32,942 nucleotides of DNA from an uncultured Eubacteriales bacterium (lineage in GTDB: Bacteria > Bacillota > Clostridia > Oscillospirales > Acutalibacteraceae). The stretch covers positions 1 to 32,942 of the forward strand of contig ONFJ01000009.1 in assembly GCA_900317085.1 (NCBI GenBank), given 5' to 3'. The notes beneath the pieces are model-generated. The model was given only the letters and a program-made list of their open reading frames with translations. It was not told the origin of the DNA and searched no databases. Of the stretch, positions 1 to 7,257 are shown piece by piece; the first letter of the stretch is position 1, and each line of letters begins with the position of its first letter. Position numbers and translations under genes: made by a program.

Positions 1-1
1 A

Positions 2-1213
2 CTCATCGCCCAGGAACTGGACAATGAGAACCGGTACATCCCGATCCCGGACGAGATCCGCGACTTCTACAAGATGTATCGCCCGTCTCCCCTCGTCCGC
101 GCCTACTGCCTGGAAGAAAAGCTCCAGACCCCGGCGAAGATCTACTACAAGTTCGAAGGCAACAACACCTCCGGCTCCCACAAGCTGAACTCCGCCATTG
201 CACAGGCCTACTACGCGAAGAACCAGGGCCTGAAAGGCGTCACGACCGAGACCGGTGCCGGCCAGTGGGGCACGGCCCTCTCCATGGCCTGTGCCTACCT
301 CGGCCTCGACTGCCAGGTCTACATGGTCAAGGTCTCCTATGAACAGAAGCCCTTCCGCCGGGAAGTCATGCGCACCTACGGCGCGTCCGTCATCCCCTCC
401 CCGTCCAACACGACGGAGATCGGCCGCAAGATCCTCGCGGAAAACCCCGACACCACCGGCTCTCTCGGCTGCGCCATCTCCGAAGCGGTCGAAGCGGAAG
501 TCACGCAGGAAGGTTACCGCTACGTCCTCGGTTCGGTCCTGAACCAGGTCCTCCTGCACCAGTCCGTTATCGGTCTCGAGACCAAGGCGGCTCTTGAGAA
601 GATCAACGTGACCCCCGACATCATCATCGGCTGTGCCGGCGGCGGTTCCAACCTCGGCGGTCTCATCGCCCCCTTCATGGGCGAGAAACTGAGAGGTGAA
701 GCCGACTACCGCATCATCGCCGTCGAACCCGCGTCCTGCCCGTCTCTGACGAGAGGTCAGTTCGCTTACGACTTCTGCGACACCGGTAAGATCACCCCGC
801 TCGCGAAGATGTACACCCTCGGCTCCGGCTTCATCCCCAGCGCCAACCACGCCGGCGGTCTCCGCTACCACGGCATGAGCCCGGTCCTCTCCCAGCTCTA
901 CCACGACGGTTACATGGAAGCCGTCTCCGTTGAGCAGACCGACGTCTTCGAAGCCGCGGAGCTGTTCGCCCGCTGCGAAGGCCTCCTGCCCGCGCCGGAA
1001 TCGTCCCACGCCATCCGCGCCGCCATCGACGAAGCCATGAAGTGCAAGGAGACCGGCGAAGAGAAGACCATCGTCTTCGGCCTCACCGGCACCGGATACT
1101 TCGACCTCGTCGCGTACCAGCAGTTCAACGACGGCGAGATGGACGACTACATCCCGACCGACGAGGAACTGGCGAAGTTCGCCGAGACCCTTCCCCCGCA
1201 GCCGGAAGCATAA
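2..1213 (+). CDS. trpB: Tryptophan synthase beta chain, TrpB2 type (5' partial)
   Basis: This is a PLP enzyme that condenses indole with serine to make tryptophan. The open frame runs in from the window edge (403 codons visible), so the ATG at 74 is internal. Roughly 40-50 N-terminal residues are probably missing, judging from the usual 440-460 residue length of the TrpB2 family. The start of the visible protein (IPIPDEIRDFYKMYRPSPL) matches the TrpB2 substrate-entry region. The PLP lysine lies in SGSHKLN at about visible residue 61. The phosphate-binding glycine-rich loop GCAGGGSN is at about residue 211. No trpA or other trp gene is in view, which is common for TrpB2, a form that often acts apart from TrpA as an indole-salvage enzyme. 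Family call is firm; the physiological role is inferred. Confidence 0.93.
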   Translation, partial: LIAQELDNENRYIPIPDEIRDFYKMYRPSPLVRAYCLEEKLQTPAKIYYKFEGNNTSGSHKLNSAIAQAYYAKNQGLKGVTTETGAGQWGTALSMACAYLGLDCQVYMVKVSYEQKPFRREVMRTYGASVIPSPSNTTEIGRKILAENPDTTGSLGCAISEAVEAEVTQEGYRYVLGSVLNQVLLHQSVIGLETKAALEKINVTPDIIIGCAGGGSNLGGLIAPFMGEKLRGEADYRIIAVEPASCPSLTRGQFAYDFCDTGKITPLAKMYTLGSGFIPSANHAGGLRYHGMSPVLSQLYHDGYMEAVSVEQTDVFEAAELFARCEGLLPAPESSHAIRAAIDEAMKCKETGEEKTIVFGLTGTGYFDLVAYQQFNDGEMDDYIPTDEELAKFAETLPPQPEA

Positions 1214-1289
1214 ACAGACTGCGACCCTCCTTAAGAAACACTCTGAAACAAATTCTCTTTTACAAATACTTTCTCAAAACAAAAAGAAG

Positions 1290-1315
1290 CCCTGGCCGTT
1301 TCGGTCGGGGTTTCT
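1290..1315. terminator. Bidirectional Rho-independent terminator
   Basis: An 8-bp stem (1290-1297 with 1303-1310, two G-T pairs, loop GTTTC) is followed by a T-rich tract on the plus strand and preceded by an A-rich tract, so it can serve both the trpB gene ending at 1213 and the convergent DUF1846 gene ending at 1351. Confidence 0.75.
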
Positions 1316-1350
1316 TGTCGTTCTTTGAGTTTCCGGGAAACTGCCTGCGC

Positions 1351-2835
1351 TTACGCGTGGTACAGTTTCGTCTTTTCGTAGGTGGGCTCGCAGGTGTAGT
1401 TGACACCGAGCTGCTTCAGGATACGTTCGTCGACGGAGGACAGGATGACGGACGAATGGAACTCGCAGCCCTTGAGCTTGTCGAGCTGGTCGAGGGCCAG
1501 TTTCGTGTTCTCGTCGGTCTTTGCGCAGATGGTGAGGGCGATGAGGATCTCATCGACATGGAGCCGCGGGTTGTGGTCGCCGAAGTGGTCAAGTTTCAGC
1601 TGCTGGATGGGCTCGATGATCTCGGCAGAGATGAGGTCCACGGAGTCCGGGATGCCGGCGAGCTTCTTCAGGGAGTTCAGCAGCATGGCGGAGGTGGCGC
1701 CCAGCAGAGCGGTGGTCTTGCCGGTGACGATGGAGCCGTCGTTGAGCTGGATGGCAGCGGCCACACCACCGGTCAGTTCAGACACGGTGTTGGCGGCGGC
1801 GACGACGGGACGGTCTTCCGGACCGATGTCACACTGCTCCATGAGGAGTTTGATCTTCTCGACGGCCTCTTCGGTGCCGTTGCCCCGGCGCAGGTCCGCT
1901 CGGGCGGTGTAGTACCGGCGGATGATCTCCTGCTTGGAGGCGTCACAGACGGCCTCATCGTCGAAGATGCAGTAGCCGGTCATGTTGACACCCATGTCGG
2001 TGGGCGATTTATACGGGCTCTCGCCGTAGATCTTCTTGTAGATGCCGTTCAGGACCGGGAAGATCTCGACGTCGCGGTTGTAGTTGACGGCGGTCTCGCC
2101 GTAGGCTTCGAGGTGGAACGGGTCGATCATGTTGACGTCGTTCAGGTCGGCGGTGGCGGCCTCATAGGCGAGGTTGACCGGGTGCTTCAGCGGGATGTTC
2201 CAGATGGGGAACGTCTCGAACTTCGCGTAACCGGCGTCCACTCCCCTCTGGTGCTCCTGGTAGAGCTGAGAGAGACAGACAGCCATCTTTCCGCTGCCGG
2301 GGCCGGGGGCCGTGACGACGACGAGGGACTTCTTCGTCTCGATGTACTCGTTCTTGCCATAGCCTTCATCGGAGAGGATGAGCGGGACATTGCTCGGGTA
2401 ACCGGCGATCGGGTAATGGCGATACACCTTGATGCCGAGGGACTCGAGGCGCTTCTGATAAGCGACTGCCTTGTCCTGACCGGCGAACCGGGTCAGGACG
2501 ACCGAGGACACGTTGAGGCCGTAGGAACGGTAGGCGTCGATGAGGCGCAGGGCATCCATGTCATAGGTGATGCCGAGGTCTCCGCGCTTTTTGTTCTTCT
2601 CGATGTCGCCCGCGTTGATGACCATGACGACTTCCGCGTCGTCCTTCAGCTGGGAGAGCATCCGCAGTTTACTGTCCGCCTCAAAGCCGGGCAGTACGCG
2701 CATGGCATGGTAGTCGTCGAAGATCTTGCCGCCGAACTCGAGGTACAGCTTGCCGCCGGTGCTCTCGATGCGCTCCTTGATGTGGGACGACTGGAGTTTC
2801 AGATATTTGTCGTTGTCGAATCCGATTCTTGACAT
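1351..2835 (-). CDS. DUF1846 (UPF0371) family protein
   Basis: This 494-residue cytoplasmic protein of the DUF1846/UPF0371 family is widespread in Bacillota and has no settled function. The start chosen is MSRIGFDNDKYL at 2835, because a GGGAGG ribosome site lies just upstream; the frame stays open 11 codons further but those residues look like untranslated leader. The N-terminus (GFDNDKYLKLQSSHIKERI) and the loop APGPGSGK at about residues 175-185, which resembles a phosphate-binding loop, are characteristic. The length matches the family (about 495 residues). It is transcribed alone between two terminators. A nucleotide or sugar-phosphate role has been proposed for the fold but cannot be read from this sequence. 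Confidence 0.9.
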   Translation of the reverse strand: MSRIGFDNDKYLKLQSSHIKERIESTGGKLYLEFGGKIFDDYHAMRVLPGFEADSKLRMLSQLKDDAEVVMVINAGDIEKNKKRGDLGITYDMDALRLIDAYRSYGLNVSSVVLTRFAGQDKAVAYQKRLESLGIKVYRHYPIAGYPSNVPLILSDEGYGKNEYIETKKSLVVVTAPGPGSGKMAVCLSQLYQEHQRGVDAGYAKFETFPIWNIPLKHPVNLAYEAATADLNDVNMIDPFHLEAYGETAVNYNRDVEIFPVLNGIYKKIYGESPYKSPTDMGVNMTGYCIFDDEAVCDASKQEIIRRYYTARADLRRGNGTEEAVEKIKLLMEQCDIGPEDRPVVAAANTVSELTGGVAAAIQLNDGSIVTGKTTALLGATSAMLLNSLKKLAGIPDSVDLISAEIIEPIQQLKLDHFGDHNPRLHVDEILIALTICAKTDENTKLALDQLDKLKGCEFHSSVILSSVDERILKQLGVNYTCEPTYEKTKLYHA

Positions 2836-2923
2836 AGGGGCCTCCCGTTTCCGGTTCATTTCTCTCACAAGTTTTTAACTCAATAAGTTTACAATAGGAA
2901 CCCCGTTTTTGTAAATAAGAAAT

Positions 2924-2955
2924 CGCCCGAAACCGAACGGTTCCGGGCGGTGTTT
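2924..2955 (-). terminator. Terminator of nhaA
   Basis: An inverted repeat (2924-2934 with 2939-2949, one mismatch, GAAC loop) is followed on the minus strand by ATTTCTTATTT. It lies directly after the nhaA stop codon and upstream of the DUF1846 gene. Confidence 0.75.
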
Positions 2956-2970
2956 TTTGGAACGAAGGAC

Positions 2971-4221
2971 TCAGGCCTCTTTGTTGTCCGCACCTTCGTG
3001 CAGTTTTTCGTATGCTTCCTCTTCCAAAACAACTTCCGCGTCGGCCTTGGCAAAGATCGGACGGAAGATGGTATGGATCAGGAACGCGAAGATGCCGGCG
3101 GCGACACTGAAGAGCGCGCCCATCTTGGCGGCACCCTGGATGGCGATGTCGGTATAGGCGGCATTCGTCACGAAGAGCGCGACGGTAAGGCCGGTACCGC
3201 CGACGATGCCGGCGACGATGACGTCGAGGTTCGACATGCCCTTCGGCAGACCGAACTTGAAGCCGTGGCCAAAGATGAAGGTGAACAGCGAGATGCCGAA
3301 CATCTTGCCAACGATGAGCGAGATCATGACGATGAACGTCAGGGCGCTCATGACCGAGAAACGGACACCGGCCATGGAGAAGCCGAAGAAGAACAGGCCG
3401 TAGTCGACGATGGGGCCGACGTTGTGTTCGAACTTCGTGAGGGTCGTCTCTTTGCCGAACTTTTCAAGAGCTTCGAACTCTTTCTTGCTGTTCGGAAGGA
3501 ACGGGACGACGAAGACGAGGGAAAGCGCCGGGGAAACACCGGTCTTGAACAGGCCGAGCCAGCAGAGGATGCCGGCGACCAGGATGTAGGGCCAGTAGGT
3601 CTTGACCTTCAGTTTCCGGAACAGGAACGCGACCAGCATGCCGGCCAGGACCAGCAGCAGGAAGATCGGGCGGATCGGCTGTCCGGGCGTCGGGTAGAAG
3701 ATGGCGATGATGGCAAGGCCGATGGCGTCATCGGCGACAGCCAGCAGGAGCAGGAAGCTGACGGCAGGATGGTCCTTGCCGAAGACCAGCTTCGCGAAAA
3801 GCCATGCCAGTGCGATATCGGTGGCGGTGCAGATGCCCCAGCCGTTGGACCAGTCCGGATGACCGAAGAAGTGGTTCAGGAGCAGGAACAGACCTGCGGG
3901 GCCAAGGACGCCGCCGAGAGTGGCCATCAGAGGCGTGACCGCTTTCTTGATGGGGTTGAGAGCGCCTCCGGGAGACAGTGCATGGACGATCTCGATGCCG
4001 GCGGTCCCAAAGAAGAACACCATGAAGACGTTCTCGACGAACCAGGCGAACGTGAACTTGCCGAAGAACAGATGCTCCTCGATCCAGTACTCATACCAGT
4101 GCGGTGCCGCGTTCGCGACGATCAGCGCAACGATGACACCCAGGATCAGGGGGATGGAGTAAGCGCGGATGATATCGTTCGAGATATGGCTCCACTTACT
4201 CTGGGTTTTTGTGTTACTCAA
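2971..4221 (-). CDS. nhaA: Na+/H+ antiporter NhaA
   Basis: This inner-membrane antiporter exchanges intracellular Na+ for external H+ and controls pH and sodium. The protein is about 416 residues with many hydrophobic helices. It keeps the two NhaA signatures: TATDIALA at about residue 134 (equivalent to Asp133 of E. coli) and LAVADDAIG at about residue 159 (the Asp163/Asp164 pair). The second motif is slightly unusual, with Ala where most NhaA have Val. The C-terminus is charged and cytoplasmic. Start choice: a GTG at 4230 abuts the GAGAGG ribosome site, leaving no room, so the TTG at 4221 (MSNTKTQSKW) with about 8 bases of spacing is preferred. It has its own promoter and terminator. Confidence 0.92.
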   Translation of the reverse strand: MSNTKTQSKWSHISNDIIRAYSIPLILGVIVALIVANAAPHWYEYWIEEHLFFGKFTFAWFVENVFMVFFFGTAGIEIVHALSPGGALNPIKKAVTPLMATLGGVLGPAGLFLLLNHFFGHPDWSNGWGICTATDIALAWLFAKLVFGKDHPAVSFLLLLAVADDAIGLAIIAIFYPTPGQPIRPIFLLLVLAGMLVAFLFRKLKVKTYWPYILVAGILCWLGLFKTGVSPALSLVFVVPFLPNSKKEFEALEKFGKETTLTKFEHNVGPIVDYGLFFFGFSMAGVRFSVMSALTFIVMISLIVGKMFGISLFTFIFGHGFKFGLPKGMSNLDVIVAGIVGGTGLTVALFVTNAAYTDIAIQGAAKMGALFSVAAGIFAFLIHTIFRPIFAKADAEVVLEEEAYEKLHEGADNKEA

Positions 4222-4251
4222 TCTTGTCACCTCTCAAAAGGATATGTATAT

Positions 4252-4280
4252 ATATTAAGGTTTCTCGCAAAACTTTGCAA
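4252..4280 (-). promoter_or_regulatory. Predicted sigma-A promoter of nhaA
   Basis: Read on the minus strand: -35 TTGCAA (4275-4280), 17-base spacer, -10 TAATAT (4252-4257). It sits about 30 bases ahead of the nhaA start, the right distance for this leftward gene. Confidence 0.6.
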
Positions 4281-4379
4281 TGGGAAGCGCAAAAAAACGG
4301 AATACATTTTACATTTAATGTCAAAGAGAACGGGAAGACCAACGCCTTTCTGTCCTTTTTTTCTTTTCGAAATTGGCAC

Positions 4380-4408
4380 TTTTCAAAGGAACACATTGGC
4401 GATATACT
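4380..4408 (+). promoter_or_regulatory. Predicted promoter of the pyridoxal kinase gene
   Basis: -35 TTTTCA (4380-4385), 17-base spacer, -10 TATACT (4403-4408), about 33 bases before the ATG at 4441. It is divergent from the nhaA promoter. Confidence 0.5.
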
Positions 4409-4440
4409 GTCTGCAGCATCAGATAAAAAGGAGCAGCATC

Positions 4441-5280
4441 ATGAAACGCGTACTGACCATCCAGGACATCTCCGGCGTCGGCAAATGTTCCCTGACGGAA
4501 GCCCTCCCCATCATCTCGGCGGCCGGCATCGAATGTGCCGTCCTCCCCACCACGGTCCTCTCGACCCACACCGCGTTCGAGGGGTTCACGTTCCATGACC
4601 TCACGGAGGACATGCCCGGCATCGCGGACCACTGGGCCGCCCTCGGGCTCGAGTTCTCCTCCATCTACACCGGCTACCTCGGCAGCATCCATCAGGTGGA
4701 ACTCGTCGAGGAGATCATCGACCGGTTCCGCAAGGAAGACACGCTGGTCGTCGTCGACCCCGCCATGGCGGACAACGGCAAACTCTACGCGGGCTTCGCA
4801 CCGGAATTCGTCGGGGCGATGAAAGGTCTCTGCTCTAAAGCGGACGTCGTCGTCCCGAACATCACCGAAGCGTCGTTCTTACTGGGCGAGGAGTACATCG
4901 CCGAAGGGTATTCGGAAGAATATGTGAAGCGGCTCCTGAAAGAGCTCACAGACCTCGGTCCCCGCTATGCGGTCCTCACCGGCGTGTCCTTCGAAGATGA
5001 TCAGCTGGGCGGCGCCGCCTACGACAAAGAGACCGACAAGTACTTCACCTACTTCACCCACAAGGAGCAGAAGTCCTTCCACGGCACCGGAGACCTGTTT
5101 GCCTCGGCCCTCGTCGGCGCGCTGGAAAACGGGTTTTCCATCGAGGACGGCATCCGCATCGCCGCGGAGTACACGCTGTCCTCTCTCCAGGCCACGCTGA
5201 AAGACCCGGAAGGCCGCTGGTACGGCGTCAACTTCGAGGAGGCTCTTCCCACCTACCTGAGACTGCTCGGTAAAATCTGA
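4441..5280 (+). CDS. pdxY: Pyridoxal/pyridoxine kinase, PdxY/PdxK-like
   Basis: This cytosolic kinase phosphorylates pyridoxal (and possibly pyridoxine/pyridoxamine) to make or salvage PLP. It has 279 residues, the usual length for the PdxK/PdxY branch of the ribokinase superfamily. Visible signatures are the N-terminal IQDISGVGKCSL, the vitamin-contacting stretch TTVLSTHT at about residues 38-45, and the C-terminal FHGTGDLFASAL, in which Asp at about 218 is the catalytic base. The ATG at 4441 has AAAAAGGAG upstream. The gene is monocistronic, with its own promoter, and divergent from nhaA. The distinction between PdxY and other vitamin B6 or hydroxymethylpyrimidine kinases is made on sequence style only. 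Confidence 0.88.
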   Translation: MKRVLTIQDISGVGKCSLTEALPIISAAGIECAVLPTTVLSTHTAFEGFTFHDLTEDMPGIADHWAALGLEFSSIYTGYLGSIHQVELVEEIIDRFRKEDTLVVVDPAMADNGKLYAGFAPEFVGAMKGLCSKADVVVPNITEASFLLGEEYIAEGYSEEYVKRLLKELTDLGPRYAVLTGVSFEDDQLGGAAYDKETDKYFTYFTHKEQKSFHGTGDLFASALVGALENGFSIEDGIRIAAEYTLSSLQATLKDPEGRWYGVNFEEALPTYLRLLGKI

Positions 5281-5305
5281 CCATCAGGAGTTCACGATTT
5301 ATCTA

Positions 5306-5334
5306 TTTTCGTTTGCCAACTTTTGGGGTACAAT
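5306..5334 (+). promoter_or_regulatory. Possible promoter of the first cytidylate-kinase-like gene
   Basis: -10 TACAAT (5329-5334) with a weak -35 TTTTCG (5306-5311) at 17-base spacing. About 50 bases of leader separate it from the ATG at 5383. Confidence 0.35.
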
Positions 5335-5382
5335 ATAGGTGGAGGAAATGGCCCTGACTGAAAATAATAAGAGGTGAACACC

Positions 5383-5973
5383 ATGAAAGAAAAAGTCATC
5401 ATCCACATCTCCAGAGAGCACGGTTCCCTCGGTCACGTCGTCGGCGAAAAGCTGGCTGAAAAACTGAAATGCAACCTGTACGACAAGAAGCTCATCGAAG
5501 AGATCGCCGAAGAGCACGGACTCGATAAGGAGTTCCTCAAGGAGTATGAGGAAAAGCCGAAACGTTCCCTTCTTTACAGACTGGCACAGGGCGTTTCCGC
5601 AGACCTTGAGGAAGAACTGACGAAGCAGGTCTTTGAAAAGATCCGCGGTGTCGCCGAGACCGAAGACAGAGCCATCATCGTCGGCCGCTGCGCCGGCACG
5701 GTCCTGCAGGACTATCCGAACGTGGTCAACGTCTTCCTGACGGCACGCATGTCGAACCGCATCCGCAACATCATGGAATACTACGGCATCGACTACGAGA
5801 CCGCGCAGAAGCGCATCCAGGACGTCGACAAGGACCGCCAGCGCTTCCACGACACCTATTCTGACACCAAATGGAAGAACGTCGACAACTATGACCTCGT
5901 CATCAGCACCACCGACCTCGGTGTGGACGGCGCCGTCGACCTCATCCTCAACTACATCGCACATCTCGACTGA
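5383..5973 (+). CDS. Cytidylate kinase-like family protein (copy 1)
   Basis: A 196-residue protein of the cytidylate-kinase-like family (Pfam Cytidylate_kin_2), small P-loop-fold nucleoside-phosphate-kinase relatives of uncertain substrate. The family start IHISREHGS is present, as is the mid-protein block ETEDRAIIVGRCAG (about residues 88-101) and VDKDRQRFHDTYSDTKW near residue 150, the lid-like region. The ATG at 5383 is chosen over the GTG at 5374 because GAGGTG at 5371 is the ribosome site. The glycine-rich loop usually reads GSGG in this family but here is GSLG, so catalytic activity should not be assumed. It lies directly before a paralogue that has its own promoter. Confidence 0.85.
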   Translation: MKEKVIIHISREHGSLGHVVGEKLAEKLKCNLYDKKLIEEIAEEHGLDKEFLKEYEEKPKRSLLYRLAQGVSADLEEELTKQVFEKIRGVAETEDRAIIVGRCAGTVLQDYPNVVNVFLTARMSNRIRNIMEYYGIDYETAQKRIQDVDKDRQRFHDTYSDTKWKNVDNYDLVISTTDLGVDGAVDLILNYIAHLD

Positions 5974-5984
5974 GCATGCAAGAC

Positions 5985-6014
5985 GCCCGGGCCTCACGGT
6001 CCGGGCTCTTTTTT
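5985..6014 (+). terminator. Terminator after cytidylate-kinase-like copy 1
   Basis: A 9-bp GC-rich stem (5985-5993 with 5998-6006, one G-T pair, TCAC loop) is followed by C and a run of T. Confidence 0.9.
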
Positions 6015-6079
6015 TCGGCAGCACCTTTTATCAAAAGAGGAAAAATGTTTCGATTTTTGAAATAAATCCGCTTTTCCCG

Positions 6080-6109
6080 TTTACGGCATTCGAATCCGTT
6101 TGTTATAAT
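6080..6109 (+). promoter_or_regulatory. Predicted promoter of cytidylate-kinase-like copy 2
   Basis: A perfect -10 TATAAT (6104-6109) with -35 TTTACG (6080-6085) at 18-base spacing lies 45 bases before the ATG at 6154. Confidence 0.6.
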
Positions 6110-6153
6110 GTTTTCATGTATTAAGAGACCAACCTATGGATGAGGTGAACTCC

Positions 6154-6774
6154 ATGACACAGAAAGTCATTGTCCATGTAGCAAGAGACCACGGCAGCAA
6201 AGGCTCCGTCATCGCGGAAAAACTCGCGGAAGTCCTGAACTGCAAAGTCTATGACGACAGCATCATCGACGACATCGCGAAGCAGCACGACCTCGACCCC
6301 GAAGTCCTGAAGAACTACGACGAGAAGCCCCGTCGTTCCATCCTCTACCGCCTGTCCCAGGGCGGCGGTTCCGACCTGCCGGAGAAGATGATGCAGTACA
6401 TGTTCGAGTACTTCCAGCACATCGCCGAGACCGAAGACAGAGCCGTCATCGTCGGCCGCTGCGCCGGAGAAGCCCTCGAGAACGTCGACTACAACGTCAA
6501 CGTCTTCGTCACCGCGAAGACCGGGTTCCGCATCAAGAACGTCATGGAGGCCTTCGACCTCACCTTTGAAGAGGCGGAGCGGCGCATCGCCGAAGTGGAC
6601 AAGGCAAGACAGCGCTTCCACGAGACCTACTCCCGGAGCCGCTGGCAGACCTTCGAGAACTATGACCTCATCATCAACACGACCGAGATCGGCATCGACG
6701 GCGCCGTCAAGATGATCCTCGAGTACCTCGACCTCCGCTTCCCGGAAGAGCCGGCAGAAGAGCCGCAGGACTAA
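6154..6774 (+). CDS. Cytidylate kinase-like family protein (copy 2)
   Basis: A 206-residue paralogue of the preceding gene and clearly a tandem duplication: VIVHVARDHGS aligns with VIIHISREHGS, ETEDRAVIVGRCAG with ETEDRAIIVGRCAG, and VDKARQRFHETYSRSRW with VDKDRQRFHDTYSDTKW. The ATG at 6154 is chosen because it aligns with the start of copy 1 and GAGGTG lies at 6142-6147; the upstream ATG at 6136 lacks a site. The glycine-rich loop reads GSKG. The C-terminus carries an extra acidic, proline-containing tail (EEPAEEPQD). Substrate unknown. Separate promoters and terminators suggest the two copies are expressed independently. Confidence 0.85.
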   Translation: MTQKVIVHVARDHGSKGSVIAEKLAEVLNCKVYDDSIIDDIAKQHDLDPEVLKNYDEKPRRSILYRLSQGGGSDLPEKMMQYMFEYFQHIAETEDRAVIVGRCAGEALENVDYNVNVFVTAKTGFRIKNVMEAFDLTFEEAERRIAEVDKARQRFHETYSRSRWQTFENYDLIINTTEIGIDGAVKMILEYLDLRFPEEPAEEPQD

Positions 6775-6792
6775 GTCACCACAGAAAAACAA

Positions 6793-6831
6793 AAATCGCT
6801 CGGACCATCCGGTCCGGGCGATTTGTTTTTT
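6793..6831. terminator. Strong terminator, probably bidirectional
   Basis: A 14-bp stem (6793-6806 with 6811-6824, one G-T pair, loop ATCC) is followed by GTTTTTTG, with an A-run before it. It ends copy 2 and would also serve the decayed TetR gene on the minus strand. Confidence 0.9.
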
Positions 6832-6833
6832 GT

Positions 6834-6935
6834 TCAGGGCTGCTCCCGGTAATAGTCGAGGAGCGCCTGCTTCAGAACGTCTTGCGGTCGATGTCCGCGG
6901 CCCTCGCCAGTTCCGAGACGGTGATCTCGTCGATC
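6834..6935 (-). pseudogene. Remnant of a TetR-family regulator
   Basis: The minus strand encodes an unmistakable piece of a TetR helix-turn-helix (KAIDEITVSELARAADIDRK, then TF and a stop at 6872). A frame shift then gives LKQALLDYYREQP followed by a stop at 6834, which looks like a TetR C-terminal end. The C-terminal end therefore follows the DNA-binding part directly, so the middle of the gene (over 100 codons in a normal TetR protein) is gone. The N-terminal start is also lost, because the sequence to the right changes into a transporter piece on the other strand. No functional product is expected. Confidence 0.7.
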
Positions 6936-6936
6936 G

Positions 6937-7148
6937 CCTTCGTCTGTGTTGCCCTTGTTTCCTTCAACCCCTGGGCCAACATGTGGCTCGCCATCAAGCC
7001 GGAGTTCTTCTCCCTGCAGGCGAACCCCTGGTACTACCTGACCGGCCTCTTCTGCCTCGCTTCCGCTATCTATGGCCTGTACCTGTACATCAAGCTTCCT
7101 CCGAAAGAAGATGTCATGGGCAGCGGCAAGAAAGCCATCCTGAAATAA
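6937..7148 (+). pseudogene. C-terminal fragment of a multi-helix transporter
   Basis: The open frame has two hydrophobic segments (about 6940-6985 and 7035-7090) and a charged tail ending GSGKKAILK, typical of the last helices of a solute transporter. The nominal ATG at 6882 lies inside the TetR remnant on the opposite strand, so the first 18 or so residues of the frame are not original protein. The break between the two remnants is near 6935. The transporter family is not identifiable from this short piece. No ribosome site or promoter belongs to it. Confidence 0.55.
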
Positions 7149-7192
7149 TCGAGTCTCATTTACCTCTTAGCTCAAAACTGGGGACTCCTGAA

Positions 7193-7234
7193 AAAACCGA
7201 CTCCGTCGCAAGACGGGGTCGGTTTTGTATTGTT
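7193..7234 (-). terminator. Terminator of the sodium:solute symporter gene
   Basis: A 15-bp stem (7193-7207 with 7212-7226, one G-T pair, GCAA tetraloop) has T-rich sequence on both strands. It lies between the transporter remnant and the leftward symporter gene and can act in both directions. Confidence 0.85.
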
Positions 7235-7257
7235 TATTTCTTTGTGGCGTTGTACGC

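Noticed and set aside
1042-2832. Long plus-strand frame opposite DUF1846
   Set aside because: Antisense shadow of a well-recognised family; no ribosome site.
2950-5280. 776-codon plus-strand frame that ends in the pyridoxal kinase
   Set aside because: Its first 500 codons are antisense to nhaA and intergenic; the kinase has its own start, ribosome site and promoter at 4441.
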